From assembly GCA_002943765.1 (NCBI GenBank), contig PQWQ01000017.1, forward strand, positions 248,001 through 312,000: a DNA stretch of 64,000 nt. Direction: 5' to 3'. The DNA is from Psoroptes ovis. Taxonomy: Eukaryota > Arthropoda > Arachnida > Sarcoptiformes > Psoroptidae. A program made the position numbers and the translations under genes. This document shows, piece by piece, positions 50,313 through 60,447 of the stretch. Under the pieces are notes generated by a model, which did not search any database, was not told the origin of the DNA, and worked only from the letters and a program-made list of their open reading frames with translations. Positions within the stretch are counted from its first letter, which is position 1. Each line of letters starts with the position of its first letter.

Positions 50313-50941
50313 ACCATTTACAGTGTAATGATGATGATCACATAATCTATTTACATGACAAAACTATTAATGATTTTTGATTCGAAAACAACAAAATTAT
50401 ACAATGTTATCGTCGACGTAGTTTGTTGTTGTTTACCCAATGAAAAAATCTATTCAAAAATAATGAAATTTTCTGTTGAATTTAGTTTAAATTTAGTTTA
50501 AATTCATTATTTCATCATTTATTTCATCATTTATTTGTTTATTTTCATTTATTTATATTCATTTCCATTTTCAATTCCATTCCATATTCAATTCCCTTGA
50601 TTTCAATCTATTCATTTGTTTATTTATTATTTTTGTTGTTTATTTATTTCCAAAAATTGAATTTCGAAACATATTTGAATAGCAGCAAATATAAATTAAA
50701 TAGATACGAATTTACCGATTCAGCATTTGCATTGACATTTCAATCGTATAAATTGAAATTTTATTTTGAATTTTTCCGAAATTTTTTGGAAATTTTTTTT
50801 GAAATTTTGAATTTTCTAAAAATTTCAAAATTCTTGAATTTGAATCATTCATTTGATACGATTATTCTGTGATATTTATTTATTCGATACGATCCGATCG
50901 AGTAAATTAATTTAATTTTTTTTGTCAAATGTACAAAAATA

Positions 50942-51022
50942 TTAGGTTGTCCGAAAAGTTCAATCCGCTTAATCAATAGAGTTGCCACATGAAAATCGGC
51001 CATTATTTTCCGTACAACCTAA
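50942..51022 (+). mobile_element. Mariner-type MITE, class A
   Basis: Left end complete; the right end has TTTTCCGTACAACCTAA with two changes. TA on both sides. Confidence 0.87.
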
Positions 51023-51905
51023 TATATGCAGGCTTTTGGGCATTTTTGTGTACTTACTACTGGATCGCTTGTAGTTGCTTGTTTTTGATTGATTGTAAAA
51101 TGATCGATTAGATTGAATTTTTTGAACAAGATTTGATGATATGAAACGCGATTTCTGGATTCGTGAGTCCATGGACATGACCAGGAATTCAATTGATCTA
51201 TCATTTGATATGGTTTTACAAGGTCTTGAATAGGTTTTCACGAGGTTTCGATTGATTTTTCCAAGGTTTTCAATAGGTTATATTCAAAGGTTTCCCGGTT
51301 TTTTGTGTTGCGAAAATTCTCGGTACCTATTCGGTACATACATTGGAAGCCTTACATATTAATAATATGATCTTGAGCTTAGATTATTTGAAAAATATTT
51401 ATTAAATTACTAAATGAAAAATATATATGTGTTTTCTAAATAAATGTAAATATTGACTCAATCGAATATTGTGCATTAGTTGAACAAATAAATCATTAGA
51501 TTATACATTTATGTCAATGTTTTACCGACGTTTTCACCCGAAGAAACATATGTCATTGAAATAAGGTAATGAATACCTTGAAATATTTGGATATTCGGAA
51601 CATTTGGAGCCATATTGTCGATGGTAGATTGATATTAGATGTTCATTTTTCTTTCAGATGACATTTTCAATGATTCAAAAAATGTAAAAATTAATTAACT
51701 AAGACGAATAAAAATTCGAAGAACCTAAAAAAAATTGAAATCATTAAGAATTAATAAGAAATTTCAAAATGGATGATGATGATGATGATGATGGAATCGG
51801 TGGGAAATGATGATGGAAAATCGTATTAATTTTACCCCCCGGTGAAATCATTGCTTGTTGTTTATCCCTTTCGAAGAAATGTATGAGAAGAAATCATGGA
51901 AAATA

Positions 51906-51985
51906 TTAAGCTGTCCGAAAAGTTTCTGCCGATTATATCGTAGGAAATTATAAGAAAATCGGCAAGAACTTATCGGACAACCTAA
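51906..51985 (+). mobile_element. Mariner-type MITE, class B, last of the series
   Basis: Left end TTAAGCTGTCCGAAAAGTTT, right end AACTTATCGGACAACCTAA, TA on both sides. No further copy occurs to the right of this point in the window. Confidence 0.87.
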
Positions 51986-54948
51986 TATAAACAAATTCGG
52001 GGACCTTTCAAAACCTTTGACAAATCACGAAAATTAATCTTGACGGTGCCATGTGTTTATATGTTCATAGAATTCATAAATTCATAGATTCATTGAATTC
52101 AATGATTCCACCAGAATTCCATCAGAATATTCAAAAAAATACCCAAAATAGAATATCTGCCATTGAAATCCGTTTAATTTTGAAAGCTACGAATCAATAT
52201 CTGATTTGAATTTATCATCATTCATTACTCCGAAAATCACTGATAGAAAATCTTTAATTGAAATCATTACTCGTAAGTCTCGAAATTCTTCAATTCAAGT
52301 CTTTCAAAAGCTTCGAAATGCAATTAAAAATTTCTTTTCAAATTCAAAGTTTCAAATGCAATTATTGAGTATCGACAATACAATACACAGTCAAAGGGCA
52401 CCTACGCATAGACCCTTTTTTTTAGATTCGAAAATTCAATGTTAGGTTCATTCAAATCTCATTAAACCAAAATTTTCATCAAATAATATTTGAATTTGAA
52501 ATAATAATGATGATGATGATGATTCTTATTGAATAGGAATTCAAAATGGAATGAAATCTATTTCAATGATGAAGAATTCGTCCTTTAAGAATCAAACATA
52601 ATTCATCATTTGATTGATGAGCATATTCGAACAATCAAATGATTCAAGAGGTTCTTATGTTAACAAGGTTGAACAACATAGCAATTGAGTCAGGTATATA
52701 CTGATGCCAGACACCGAAGGCCAACATCATTAATTGAGCCGTAATCAAAGTCAAAAACTGATCAAAAATTCAAATATTCTATGGGCCCGATTGATATTTT
52801 CATGATGTTGTCATTGTTTTGCTCGAAAACGACCGAATCGATTCCGGACATGTTCCCCAAATCGATTTCTTAAAATTTGTCCATTTGAAATGGACAAAAA
52901 CATTATGTTTCAAATTACATCAAAATCAATTGAATTGTTCGATCCATATTCTTGCTCGAAACTCTGATTCTGGCTCAAGATTATGGTTCCGACTTGAGAA
53001 TCTGATTCTTTCTTCGATCATGAAGTCATAGAATCATTTGATCATGAAATTATTCAATTATCTGCTCATCTTGCAGCATGATTCAAACGATTCAAATCAT
53101 AATGTCTATGTCCACCATTCACGAAATTTTTTAATCGATCGTCTCGAAATTTAATCGAATTCGATCAAATCGAATCAAACAAAATCAAATTAATTAATTG
53201 TCATTTGTGTTCGATTGTATCATCTTTGATTTTTTGTTCCAATCTTTGCCATTTTTTTTTAAAATGATTCATGTTTGATTTTCAGTATTTTTTTTTTTCT
53301 TAAAAAATGATTCATTTCAATGTTATCTAACTATAAATGTCTAATGTGTCTAATTTTAATTTCTTTGCTATGTCTTTTCAATCAACTCCACCCTAATTCA
53401 ATCCAAATGGAATTTATAGAATGATTTCAGTAAAATATCGCAAACATTTTCAAAAAATATTAACCATTTATCGATTAAAACATCATTGACACAAGTTTAA
53501 AAAGACACATTGTTTGTCTTTTATGTTCATCTCTTCTGTGATCATCATCATCATCATCAACGACAACAACATCGAAATTATCTTGGGTACGCATTTGGAC
53601 AACAACAGTAAGACAATTTTGACAACGACTTCGGGACAACAGCAACAATGACAACAACCAAACCAACAATGAGACAACGAAAACATGAAATATTTAGCCC
53701 CATTTTTCATTTTTAATGAACTTCTCGATAACACCAAAGAACATTGCCATCCTCTCGATCATCTTCAAGAGAAAAATCTTCGAGGAAAACGAAAAATCCT
53801 TGTCACTCTTGGACCCATTAGTCCACGGTACCCTAAGAATGTAATGTATTAATACATAAACACAGAGACACAAACAAAAATGAACGATTATAAAATTAAA
53901 TCTTTGAATGTTTACTTCGAAGAACTGCACACACAACCAAACAAACGACATCAAACATTATCATTATTTGTTTGGACATCGTGGTCTTTGTCGTCGTTCA
54001 TCGTGGATGATAATGATAATGATGATGATCATCGTCTTTGTTGTTGTTGTTATTAATTTACTTACATGTAAAAAAAAAATTAATGTTCAATAATTTTTCA
54101 AAAATGATTTTCCATAGAAATGTTTTTCTTGAAAACATTTTTTTCAAAAAACAAAAAAATCAATCCACTTACATTCCATTTACTTACTCATTCATTATAT
54201 ATTTCGATGTAAACAAACCAAACCAAGACAACAAACAGCATTAACAACAACAATGATTAAAGATTAATCAATTTTAAATCCAAAATTGAATCCGATTAAT
54301 TTTTTTTTTTTTTTTGTTCAAATTATTTAAATTGAATTGAATTGGATTGAATTCAATATTATATAAAAAACATTACAAACATTGTCATCATTGACATTAA
54401 TTATTATTATTGAAAATAATGATAAATGTCAATCAAAGTCAATTCGATTCAATTCAATTCTATTTGATTCAAAGTGAAATCATGTTCGAAGAAATGAATG
54501 TTTTGATTTGATTTGAAAATAATGGAAAAAAAATACAAAATAATACAAATAAATACACGAAGTAAATCATTATGATTGAAATGAAATAATATTTAAAATT
54601 ATTTATTCATTTATTTATTTATTTATAAATGGAATTATAATCACTCTTTTATAAATTTTATCGATTAATTTTAATAAGAATAAGAATTAATTACTGTTAA
54701 TTGATTAATAAATGTTAATTGTAATTGTAATTAATTAATTAATTATAGTCGTATGTATGACTCATGTATATACTCATGTACATATTCAGTTGGGTAGATA
54801 TAGCCTGGCTTTTGTATATAACAGATGACACGATGCTTGTTGTTTACCATTATTATTAAAAATGAAAGTTTAATTTGAAAATTAAAAATTGTTTGAAAAT
54901 AAAATTTGATTGAAAACGTCCGTAGAACGTCAACTGGTGCCAAGAGTG

Positions 54949-55080
54949 ATGGAACCAAAAACAGCAAAAAGCATCATCACCAAACTTTATAATAAATTCG
55001 AGATGCGATTGTACGACAAATTGGCCAACAAAGAAGAGTACATCAAAGATTTATCGCTAAAGATAATGAAAGGATCCTAG
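54949..55080 (+). pseudogene. Probable Gag N terminus, out of frame with the rest
   Basis: ATG at 54949 opens 43 codons (MEPKTAKSIITKLYNKF, then KLANKEEYIKDLSLKI), Lys-rich and protein-like, ending at TAG 55078-55080, three bases before the main Gag frame as listed. A single-base gain or loss between about 55000 and 55080 would explain the break. Confidence 0.5.
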
Positions 55081-55082
55081 AC

Positions 55083-56024
55083 TTGGAAAAACCGTCTGCA
55101 GATGATTTAAAAGCTGTATCTGATTATACAAAAAAAATTAGCGAGATGCTGAATTATTTCGAGCAAAAGAAATCGACTGGCGTTAGAAATGCGTTCAATC
55201 TGAATCTCAAATTTTCTGGTGAACCACGTGAATGGTTGCTGTTTAGAAAGAATTTTGAAAAAACGTGTGAATTAAACAATTTGGCATTACATGATAAGTT
55301 CATATTGTTCACCAATGCTTTACCGGAATCTCTGAAAAAAGACTTGCCGTTGATTCCTTCTGAAAATAATTTGTCGTGGACATTGAAAAGATTGACCGAA
55401 AAATTCGGCGATTCAAATTTAATTGGCAAACAAATATTGAAAGATCTAGCTGCGATCGAATTGAAAAAGTCGTTGTTTTATACAGTGGATAAAATAGATG
55501 TTCTTTATAACCAAGCGAAAGACTGCAACGTGGATATTAATGAATTGAACGCGGTAGTTAAGAATACTTTAACTCGTGTGCTTCCGACTAATATTTGTCT
55601 CGAAATAATGGAAGTGGACTCCATAAAGGAACGAATAGATTTGGCAAAAAAGAAAGCTGTAAAGCTTCGGGAAATCATGGTGGTCAAAAATGCGGTTAAA
55701 GACTCTAGCCGCACAAATTACGGGTCGAATTGTTTATTGTGCAAAAAAAATCATCAGACTTGGTCGTGTGATGAATCAACTGCAGCAACTCGTCGTAAGA
55801 AAGCTTCGGAATTGAAATTATGCTTTCTGTGTTTAAGATCTGGCCACATGAGCCGCAAATGCCGCTCGAAGTTCAAATGCCGAAATTGTTCAGCGAAACA
55901 TTCAACGAATTTATGCAATCGAAACAATAAACAAAACGACAACAAAAACAGAATTCAAAACGTTGATGATTTATCGATAAGTGATGTTGATGATAATTTG
56001 AATGAAGATAACTGTTTAAACTAG
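55083..56024 (+). CDS. gag: Retrotransposon Gag (BEL/Pao-like features)
   Basis: 313 codons in this frame, open from 54996 but with no ATG before about 55147. The segment NLKFSGEPREWLLFRKNFEK resembles the conserved F-S-G-D/E-P-x-x-W-x-x-F block of DUF1759-type Gag proteins of BEL/Pao elements. The C-terminal third holds Cys/His knuckles: CLLCKKNHQTWSC, CFLCLRSGHMSRKC and CRNCSAKHSTNLC, a set also usual in that group. Another frame starts at ATG 54949 and stops at 55080; it looks like the true Gag N terminus shifted by a one-base indel. The frame ends with TAG at 56022-56024, immediately after a slippery heptamer. Role: capsid/nucleocapsid of the element. Confidence 0.85.
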   Translation: MEKPSADDLKAVSDYTKKISEMLNYFEQKKSTGVRNAFNLNLKFSGEPREWLLFRKNFEKTCELNNLALHDKFILFTNALPESLKKDLPLIPSENNLSWTLKRLTEKFGDSNLIGKQILKDLAAIELKKSLFYTVDKIDVLYNQAKDCNVDINELNAVVKNTLTRVLPTNICLEIMEVDSIKERIDLAKKKAVKLREIMVVKNAVKDSSRTNYGSNCLLCKKNHQTWSCDESTAATRRKKASELKLCFLCLRSGHMSRKCRSKFKCRNCSAKHSTNLCNRNNKQNDNKNRIQNVDDLSISDVDDNLNEDNCLN

Positions 56025-57733
56025 TGGGCCCTGTCCATTCATCTATTGAAGTTCCTATCAGATGCAAACAAAAGATGTTTAAAGCTCTATATGATACAGC
56101 AGCAGATGTTTCCTGCATATCTTATGAAATATTCAAACTGTTGAATCAAAATAATAAAATAAAATTAATTCCAAAAAAAATCAAATTAGCTAATGCGTCT
56201 GTTTGGACATGCTTGGGCAGGGCAAGCTTTTCTGTGAAAATAGCCGACAAACAAAAACACCTGTTATTTCTTGTGTTGGATAAACTAAATAAAGATGCTT
56301 TGATTGGTCTGAATATGATTGACGCGTTTGATTTAAGACAAGGTAAAAATCATACAGTTATCTTCGGTGACAACATTATTAATAAAAACATGCCGATAGA
56401 AATCAGTAACCATGATATCGGAAACGTCAATAATGTGGTTGAAACAGCGAACAACAGTTTGAAAATTGCAGATGATCTTGTGCCAATAAATGAATTCGAA
56501 CAGCCTATTGAAAAATCACCCGATAAAAACATTGTAGAAATATTGAATAGATACAAAGACATATTCAGCGGTATTGGTTGTAATAGTCGCATTCAGCATA
56601 ACATCTTTCTAAAGGAAAGAAAACCGTTTAAAAAATCATACCGATGTCCATTTAAATGGCGTATTAAATTAGATGAACACATCAAAGAATTATTGAAGCA
56701 AGGTATCATTCAACATTCTAAAAGTGAATTTTGTTCACCAATTGTCCCTATTGCTAAACCAGATGGTTCGGTTCGAATGGCAATCAATTACAAACAGCTA
56801 AACGAACAAACGTTTAAGGATTCATTTCCAATTCCACGATTAGATGAAATAGTGGACAAATTATCGTCAGCTGTATGGTTTACGAAATTAGACCTTTGTA
56901 AAGGTTATTACCAGATAACCATGAACCCGGCCGCTAGAAAATATACTGCCTTTGCTTGGGAAGGCCGACTATATGAATTTATTCGGATGCCGTTCGGGTT
57001 GGCGACGGCACCCCAAACGTTCCAAAGGCTGATGATGACAATTTTAGGTGATCTGAAATTTGTTCAATGTTACCTGGATGATGTCATAATATTTTCGAAG
57101 AACTTGAATGAACATCTACGACACATCGATATTGTTTTGAATAGGTTTAAAAATGAAAATCTGGTTTTGAATGAAAAGAAGTGCGAGTTCGCTAAGAAAA
57201 GAATCGAATTCCTGGGTTACGTCATTGAAAATGGCACGAAGTCCATACCAGAGAAAAAAATTAAAGCATTAGTGGACTTCGCCAGACCAGCGAGCTCTAG
57301 TCAGCTGATTCGTTTCTTGGCTATGGCAAATTTCTATAGATCCTTGATAGAGGATTTTAGCAGAATAACACAACCTCTCTATGATGCCGCAAATAAAAAG
57401 AATTTTATTTGGTCTAATGAATGTGAAGAATCATTTAAAATATTGAAAGATAAATTGTCTTCGCATCCAGTGGTGCATCTACCAGATTTGAATGATAATT
57501 TTATTATTATGGCCGATGCTTCAGATTTAGCTATAGGGGCTGTTTTGATGCAGAAACGACATGGCCACCGTGTTACAATAGAATATTTTAGTAAAAAGCT
57601 GAATGATGTACAAAGAAAATATAGTACGATTGAAAAAGAAGCTTTAGCGATCATTTCGGCGTTAACAAAATGGAAACCATATCTTTATTCAATTAAATTT
57701 ATTGTGATTCATTTCATTGATGATTATAATTGA
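56012..57733 (+). CDS. pol: Retrotransposon Pol fragment: protease, RT, partial RNase H (Ty3/Gypsy type)
   Basis: Reads in the -1 frame relative to gag with no need for its own ATG. Numbering from 56024: an aspartic protease motif D-T-A-A (residues 24-27, where D-T-G-A is usual), then reverse transcriptase from about residue 200 with IPRLDEIVDKL, FTKLDLCKGYYQ, FIRMPFGLATAPQTF and the active site Y-L-D-D (350-353; 57071-57082), and the FLGYVI thumb motif. RNase H begins with ADASDLAIGAVL and STIEKEALAI, then breaks off before its T-D-H motif. The last residues (HFIDDYN) come from flanking DNA. RT motifs place it in Ty3/Gypsy. Truncation and the DTAA protease make this copy non-autonomous. Confidence 0.87.
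   Translation: MFKLVGPVHSSIEVPIRCKQKMFKALYDTAADVSCISYEIFKLLNQNNKIKLIPKKIKLANASVWTCLGRASFSVKIADKQKHLLFLVLDKLNKDALIGLNMIDAFDLRQGKNHTVIFGDNIINKNMPIEISNHDIGNVNNVVETANNSLKIADDLVPINEFEQPIEKSPDKNIVEILNRYKDIFSGIGCNSRIQHNIFLKERKPFKKSYRCPFKWRIKLDEHIKELLKQGIIQHSKSEFCSPIVPIAKPDGSVRMAINYKQLNEQTFKDSFPIPRLDEIVDKLSSAVWFTKLDLCKGYYQITMNPAARKYTAFAWEGRLYEFIRMPFGLATAPQTFQRLMMTILGDLKFVQCYLDDVIIFSKNLNEHLRHIDIVLNRFKNENLVLNEKKCEFAKKRIEFLGYVIENGTKSIPEKKIKALVDFARPASSSQLIRFLAMANFYRSLIEDFSRITQPLYDAANKKNFIWSNECEESFKILKDKLSSHPVVHLPDLNDNFIIMADASDLAIGAVLMQKRHGHRVTIEYFSKKLNDVQRKYSTIEKEALAIISALTKWKPYLYSIKFIVIHFIDDYN
56015..56021 (+). promoter_or_regulatory. -1 programmed ribosomal frameshift site (T TTA AAC)
   Basis: The heptamer TTTAAAC lies in the exact zero-frame phasing X XXY YYZ (codons TGT TTA AAC), followed at once by the gag stop TAG. 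Slippage by -1 at this point leads to CTA GTG GGC CCT and into the long pol frame. The pol frame is closed by TAA at 56009-56011, so the two frames overlap by only about 13 nt and the heptamer lies inside that overlap. I see no obvious stimulatory stem-loop beyond the palindrome GGGCCC at 56026-56031. Confidence 0.75.
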
Positions 57734-57883
57734 ATGTTTTAAAATTGGTTCGAAAAACAATGGATAACATTGTTTATCTGCTATTGTTTATGGACATTAA
57801 TTTGTTTTTTTTGTATTTAATTACCTTAAATCCACATTTATACCCATTTAAATTTTTATGATTAAAGAGTTATTCATTCAATT

Positions 57884-58045
57884 TTAACTCCTCGACGTTT
57901 GACGCCTTTTTTGGCTGCCGTTTTCGACTTGGAGCTATTTTTGAATCATTGGCCACAACGTCGATCACAACCCCGTCGCGCCTTCGAGCAGTAGCCATGA
58001 TTCGCTTTGTCATATGCGTCTGGCGAACGCAAATCGTCTGAGTAA
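57884..58045. mobile_element. Possible piggyBac-like MITE
   Basis: TTAACTCCTCGACGTTTG at the left roughly mirrors CGCAAATCGTCTGAGTAA at the right. The inside is GC-rich (GCGCCTTCGAGCAG), much as in the element at 50071. The inverted repeat is imperfect and the right TTAA is missing. Confidence 0.35.
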
Positions 58046-59005
58046 TTACATGATGTATTTAGTTTTGTTGTTCATTTCAATCGAAATACCCAACTAAAAC
58101 AACTAAAAACATCTGTCAATTAATTGCATTAACCAATTTAAATTCTTGAAAGACCGAGAAAAATTAATGTGATTTTATGTGAATTAATTAATTAATTAAT
58201 TGAATTTTAATTAAAATTCTTTCTTGTTTTTATTCTGTGTGTTTTATTACATCGTATTAAATGAGAAAGAATTTCCCGCGCTTCGAAATTTTAAATTTCA
58301 AATTTTTTTTGAAAAATTCGAAAACATTGAAAATGCTGCCATCTGTCGTTTGTGCTTTGAATTAAAAATTTTGAAATTTTTATTTTAAAAATTTTTCCCG
58401 CAAAAAATTGAAAATATCGTCAGATGTAAATGTTGAATCGGCTAATGATAATGCATCCAGTAATGAATTTTGCCAGATAAGATCGGTCCATTAAAAAACC
58501 AGTGAACAAGCCTCAAATGAGCGCTTGAATTCGATTGATCTGATTTGATTGAACACATCATTACCCATCATTATTGATATGATTGTGATGATAAACACCT
58601 ATGTCGTGGAGTCCATTTAAAAATGCTGTCATCAATCATCTTATCAATGATCATTGGTCATTGCACGACGGTGATACCGACCAAAAACAGGAAAAAAAAG
58701 AAACGGATTGCACCGTGGATGTGCATGGTACAAAGATGCGAAGATACAAAAAGATATTAAGATATGAAAATAGTCTGAAATGACAGAACCTGTGAAAATG
58801 ATCAGAGATTTTAATGATAAACGTTTTAAATTTGAGTCCATTTTGATGTTTTCAATGATTATCAATAAATATCAATGAATATCAATCATTACATTGATAT
58901 TTAGGTAGCACAAAAAAATGATGACAATTAATTGAAAATGTGTTAATTAATTGAAATACAATCGATTTTATCTTGATATCATGCATCAAAAATGGATGAA
59001 AAATA

Positions 59006-59011
59006 TTTATT
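59006..59011 (-). terminator. Polyadenylation signal of the gustatory receptor gene
   Basis: AATAAA on the minus strand, 77 nt after the stop codon at 59089. Confidence 0.55.
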
Positions 59012-59088
59012 TGCTTGTTTGAATGAGTGTGTATTCGAATGGTTGATGGTTGGTTGGTGTTTACGTGTGTATTTGTTTGTTATATTGC

Positions 59089-60447
59089 TTAAACTTCAGT
59101 CTGTATTATCAATACAAAATAACCTAATGAATAGATAATCATTGATAGTAAACATTTATAATTATAATCAAATAAATTATAAAAATTTAAACAAAAATCT
59201 TCGGAATATATTTCATACATTTCTATGAATTTTATTCGATTCAATTGTTGCTGTAGCAATTGTTTATATTGCTCGAAATTTTCCACATTGAAATTCACTT
59301 GATCGATGCTTTTTCTATCATAAAGATGATTAACAATCATCAACAACGATCGTTGTATACGATCATCAATCCAACACCAATAAATGGTACAAGAAAAATT
59401 GAACAATATTATGAACAATTGAAATAAATTGAATTGTTTCGTATAAATAAATAAAAATATTTGTATCATATAAAATGTCCATCCAATCAAATAGCTAAAA
59501 CCTAGAATACCGGCCAGATTATTGAAACGATTCGATAGCTTTGCCAATATTCGAATATAATTGATACAAATATGATTTTCAATTGAATCAATTTCCGATG
59601 AAAATCGTAATAAACACAAGTAAATACTTTGTTTAAAATATAGATAAATTAAGCGAACAATAATTTCACTTGAATATATCAGTAATGATACATGTACATA
59701 ACAATATTGTTTCACAATTAGCCATATCAATGGTAAACATGATTTAACATGATTATTATCAGTGAAATAATAATTTTTCGGTGTAAAAAATACTGCACAC
59801 ATCGTAATGGTGTCCACGATACCGAAGATAATGATGAATGTCGATAGTAATTGATAATTTTTACCATTTTTCGGACAATAAATACGCCGAAACATATGCG
59901 AATCAGCCAAGCAAATCAAATCGGGTCCATTTACGATCAACACTGCGTACGATATCCAAAACACCCATAGAAATATATAATTTGTACCGAAATCGATGAA
60001 ATAACCGAAAGCATTGTGGCTAATTTCGGTAGCACTGCGTAAGCCATAGTCCTGATATTGACGTTGCTGTTGTATCATCATTTCATTTGAACCGATTGAT
60101 AGAATGATTAGCATTATGATCAACCGTACAGCGGCTAACCATTGAATGTATCGATTTGAAGCTTGTTTACCATTCTTTCGATGATAATGAGGGTCGAATG
60201 GCCATTCAAAACAAAATCCAAAACAGCTTTCAAATTTGTATGTCGGTCACATAAAAAAACAAGGGACAAATATGGGAAAAAAACATGGAAATTAATTCAA
60301 TTGAAATGATAATAATAATAATTTCAAGATCATCATAGCTTCGGGGGCATTTTTGGGGAAAATTTCAAAATATTTTGAATATTTTGAATTAGATTACCTG
60401 TATGTTATGTAAAATAATTTCACTGAAAATATTTTGATTTGAATCAT
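59089..60447 (-). CDS. Gustatory receptor-like seven-helix chemoreceptor (395 aa)
   Basis: Two exons, complement(join(59089..60226,60398..60447)), joined by a 171-bp GT-AG intron in phase 2. The 50-nt first exon starts at ATG 60447 and encodes MIQIKIFSVKLFYITY; the split Ser leads into CFGFCFEWPFDPHYH. Without it the large exon has no ATG before the first membrane helix. Seven hydrophobic segments follow, separated by short polar loops. The C terminus GYFVLIIQTEV fits the T-Y-hhhhh-Q-F signature of the arthropod Gr family (here Gly in place of Thr). A total of 395 residues is usual for the family. Grs act as ligand-gated cation channels in chemosensory neurons with an intracellular N terminus. 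The ligand is not predictable. Confidence 0.75.

Larger units (their letters stand above)
49918..54900. other. Region after GPCR exon 3, probably intron; no exon identified
   Basis: Holds three MITEs, a piggyBac-like MITE, GAT microsatellite (51773-51793) and AT-rich filler. Short open frames at 52206-52445 and 53483-53954 lack start codons or splice sites that match phase 0 of the preceding exon. The missing GPCR tail exon may be hidden here. Confidence 0.4.
54930..57713 (+). mobile_element. Truncated LTR retrotransposon (gag, protease, RT, RNase H)
   Basis: Gag and pol read in one direction, linked by a -1 frame change. A possible primer-binding site (TGGTGCCAAGAG at about 54935) precedes gag, but I could not define a 5' LTR. 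Homology stops inside RNase H at about 57713, and no integrase or 3' LTR follows, so the copy is 3'-truncated. Codon use is less Asn/His-biased than in the host genes. It lies downstream of GPCR exon 3 in the same orientation. Confidence 0.85.
57734..59088. other. Spacer between retroelement and gustatory receptor gene
   Basis: AT-rich DNA with a GC-rich island at 57884-58045 (separate entry), TTAATTAA repeats near 58185, and a short + strand frame at 58601-58783 starting with ATG. That frame shows no family likeness and is probably chance. Confidence 0.4.

Noticed and set aside
17525..51985. Regular short repeats as a CRISPR array
   Set aside because: Spacing is irregular, each unit is a terminal inverted repeat element, and the genome is eukaryotic.
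58601..58783. ATG-started 60-codon frame
   Set aside because: No domain, no neighbouring exon, and overlaps an equally long frame on the other strand; likely chance.
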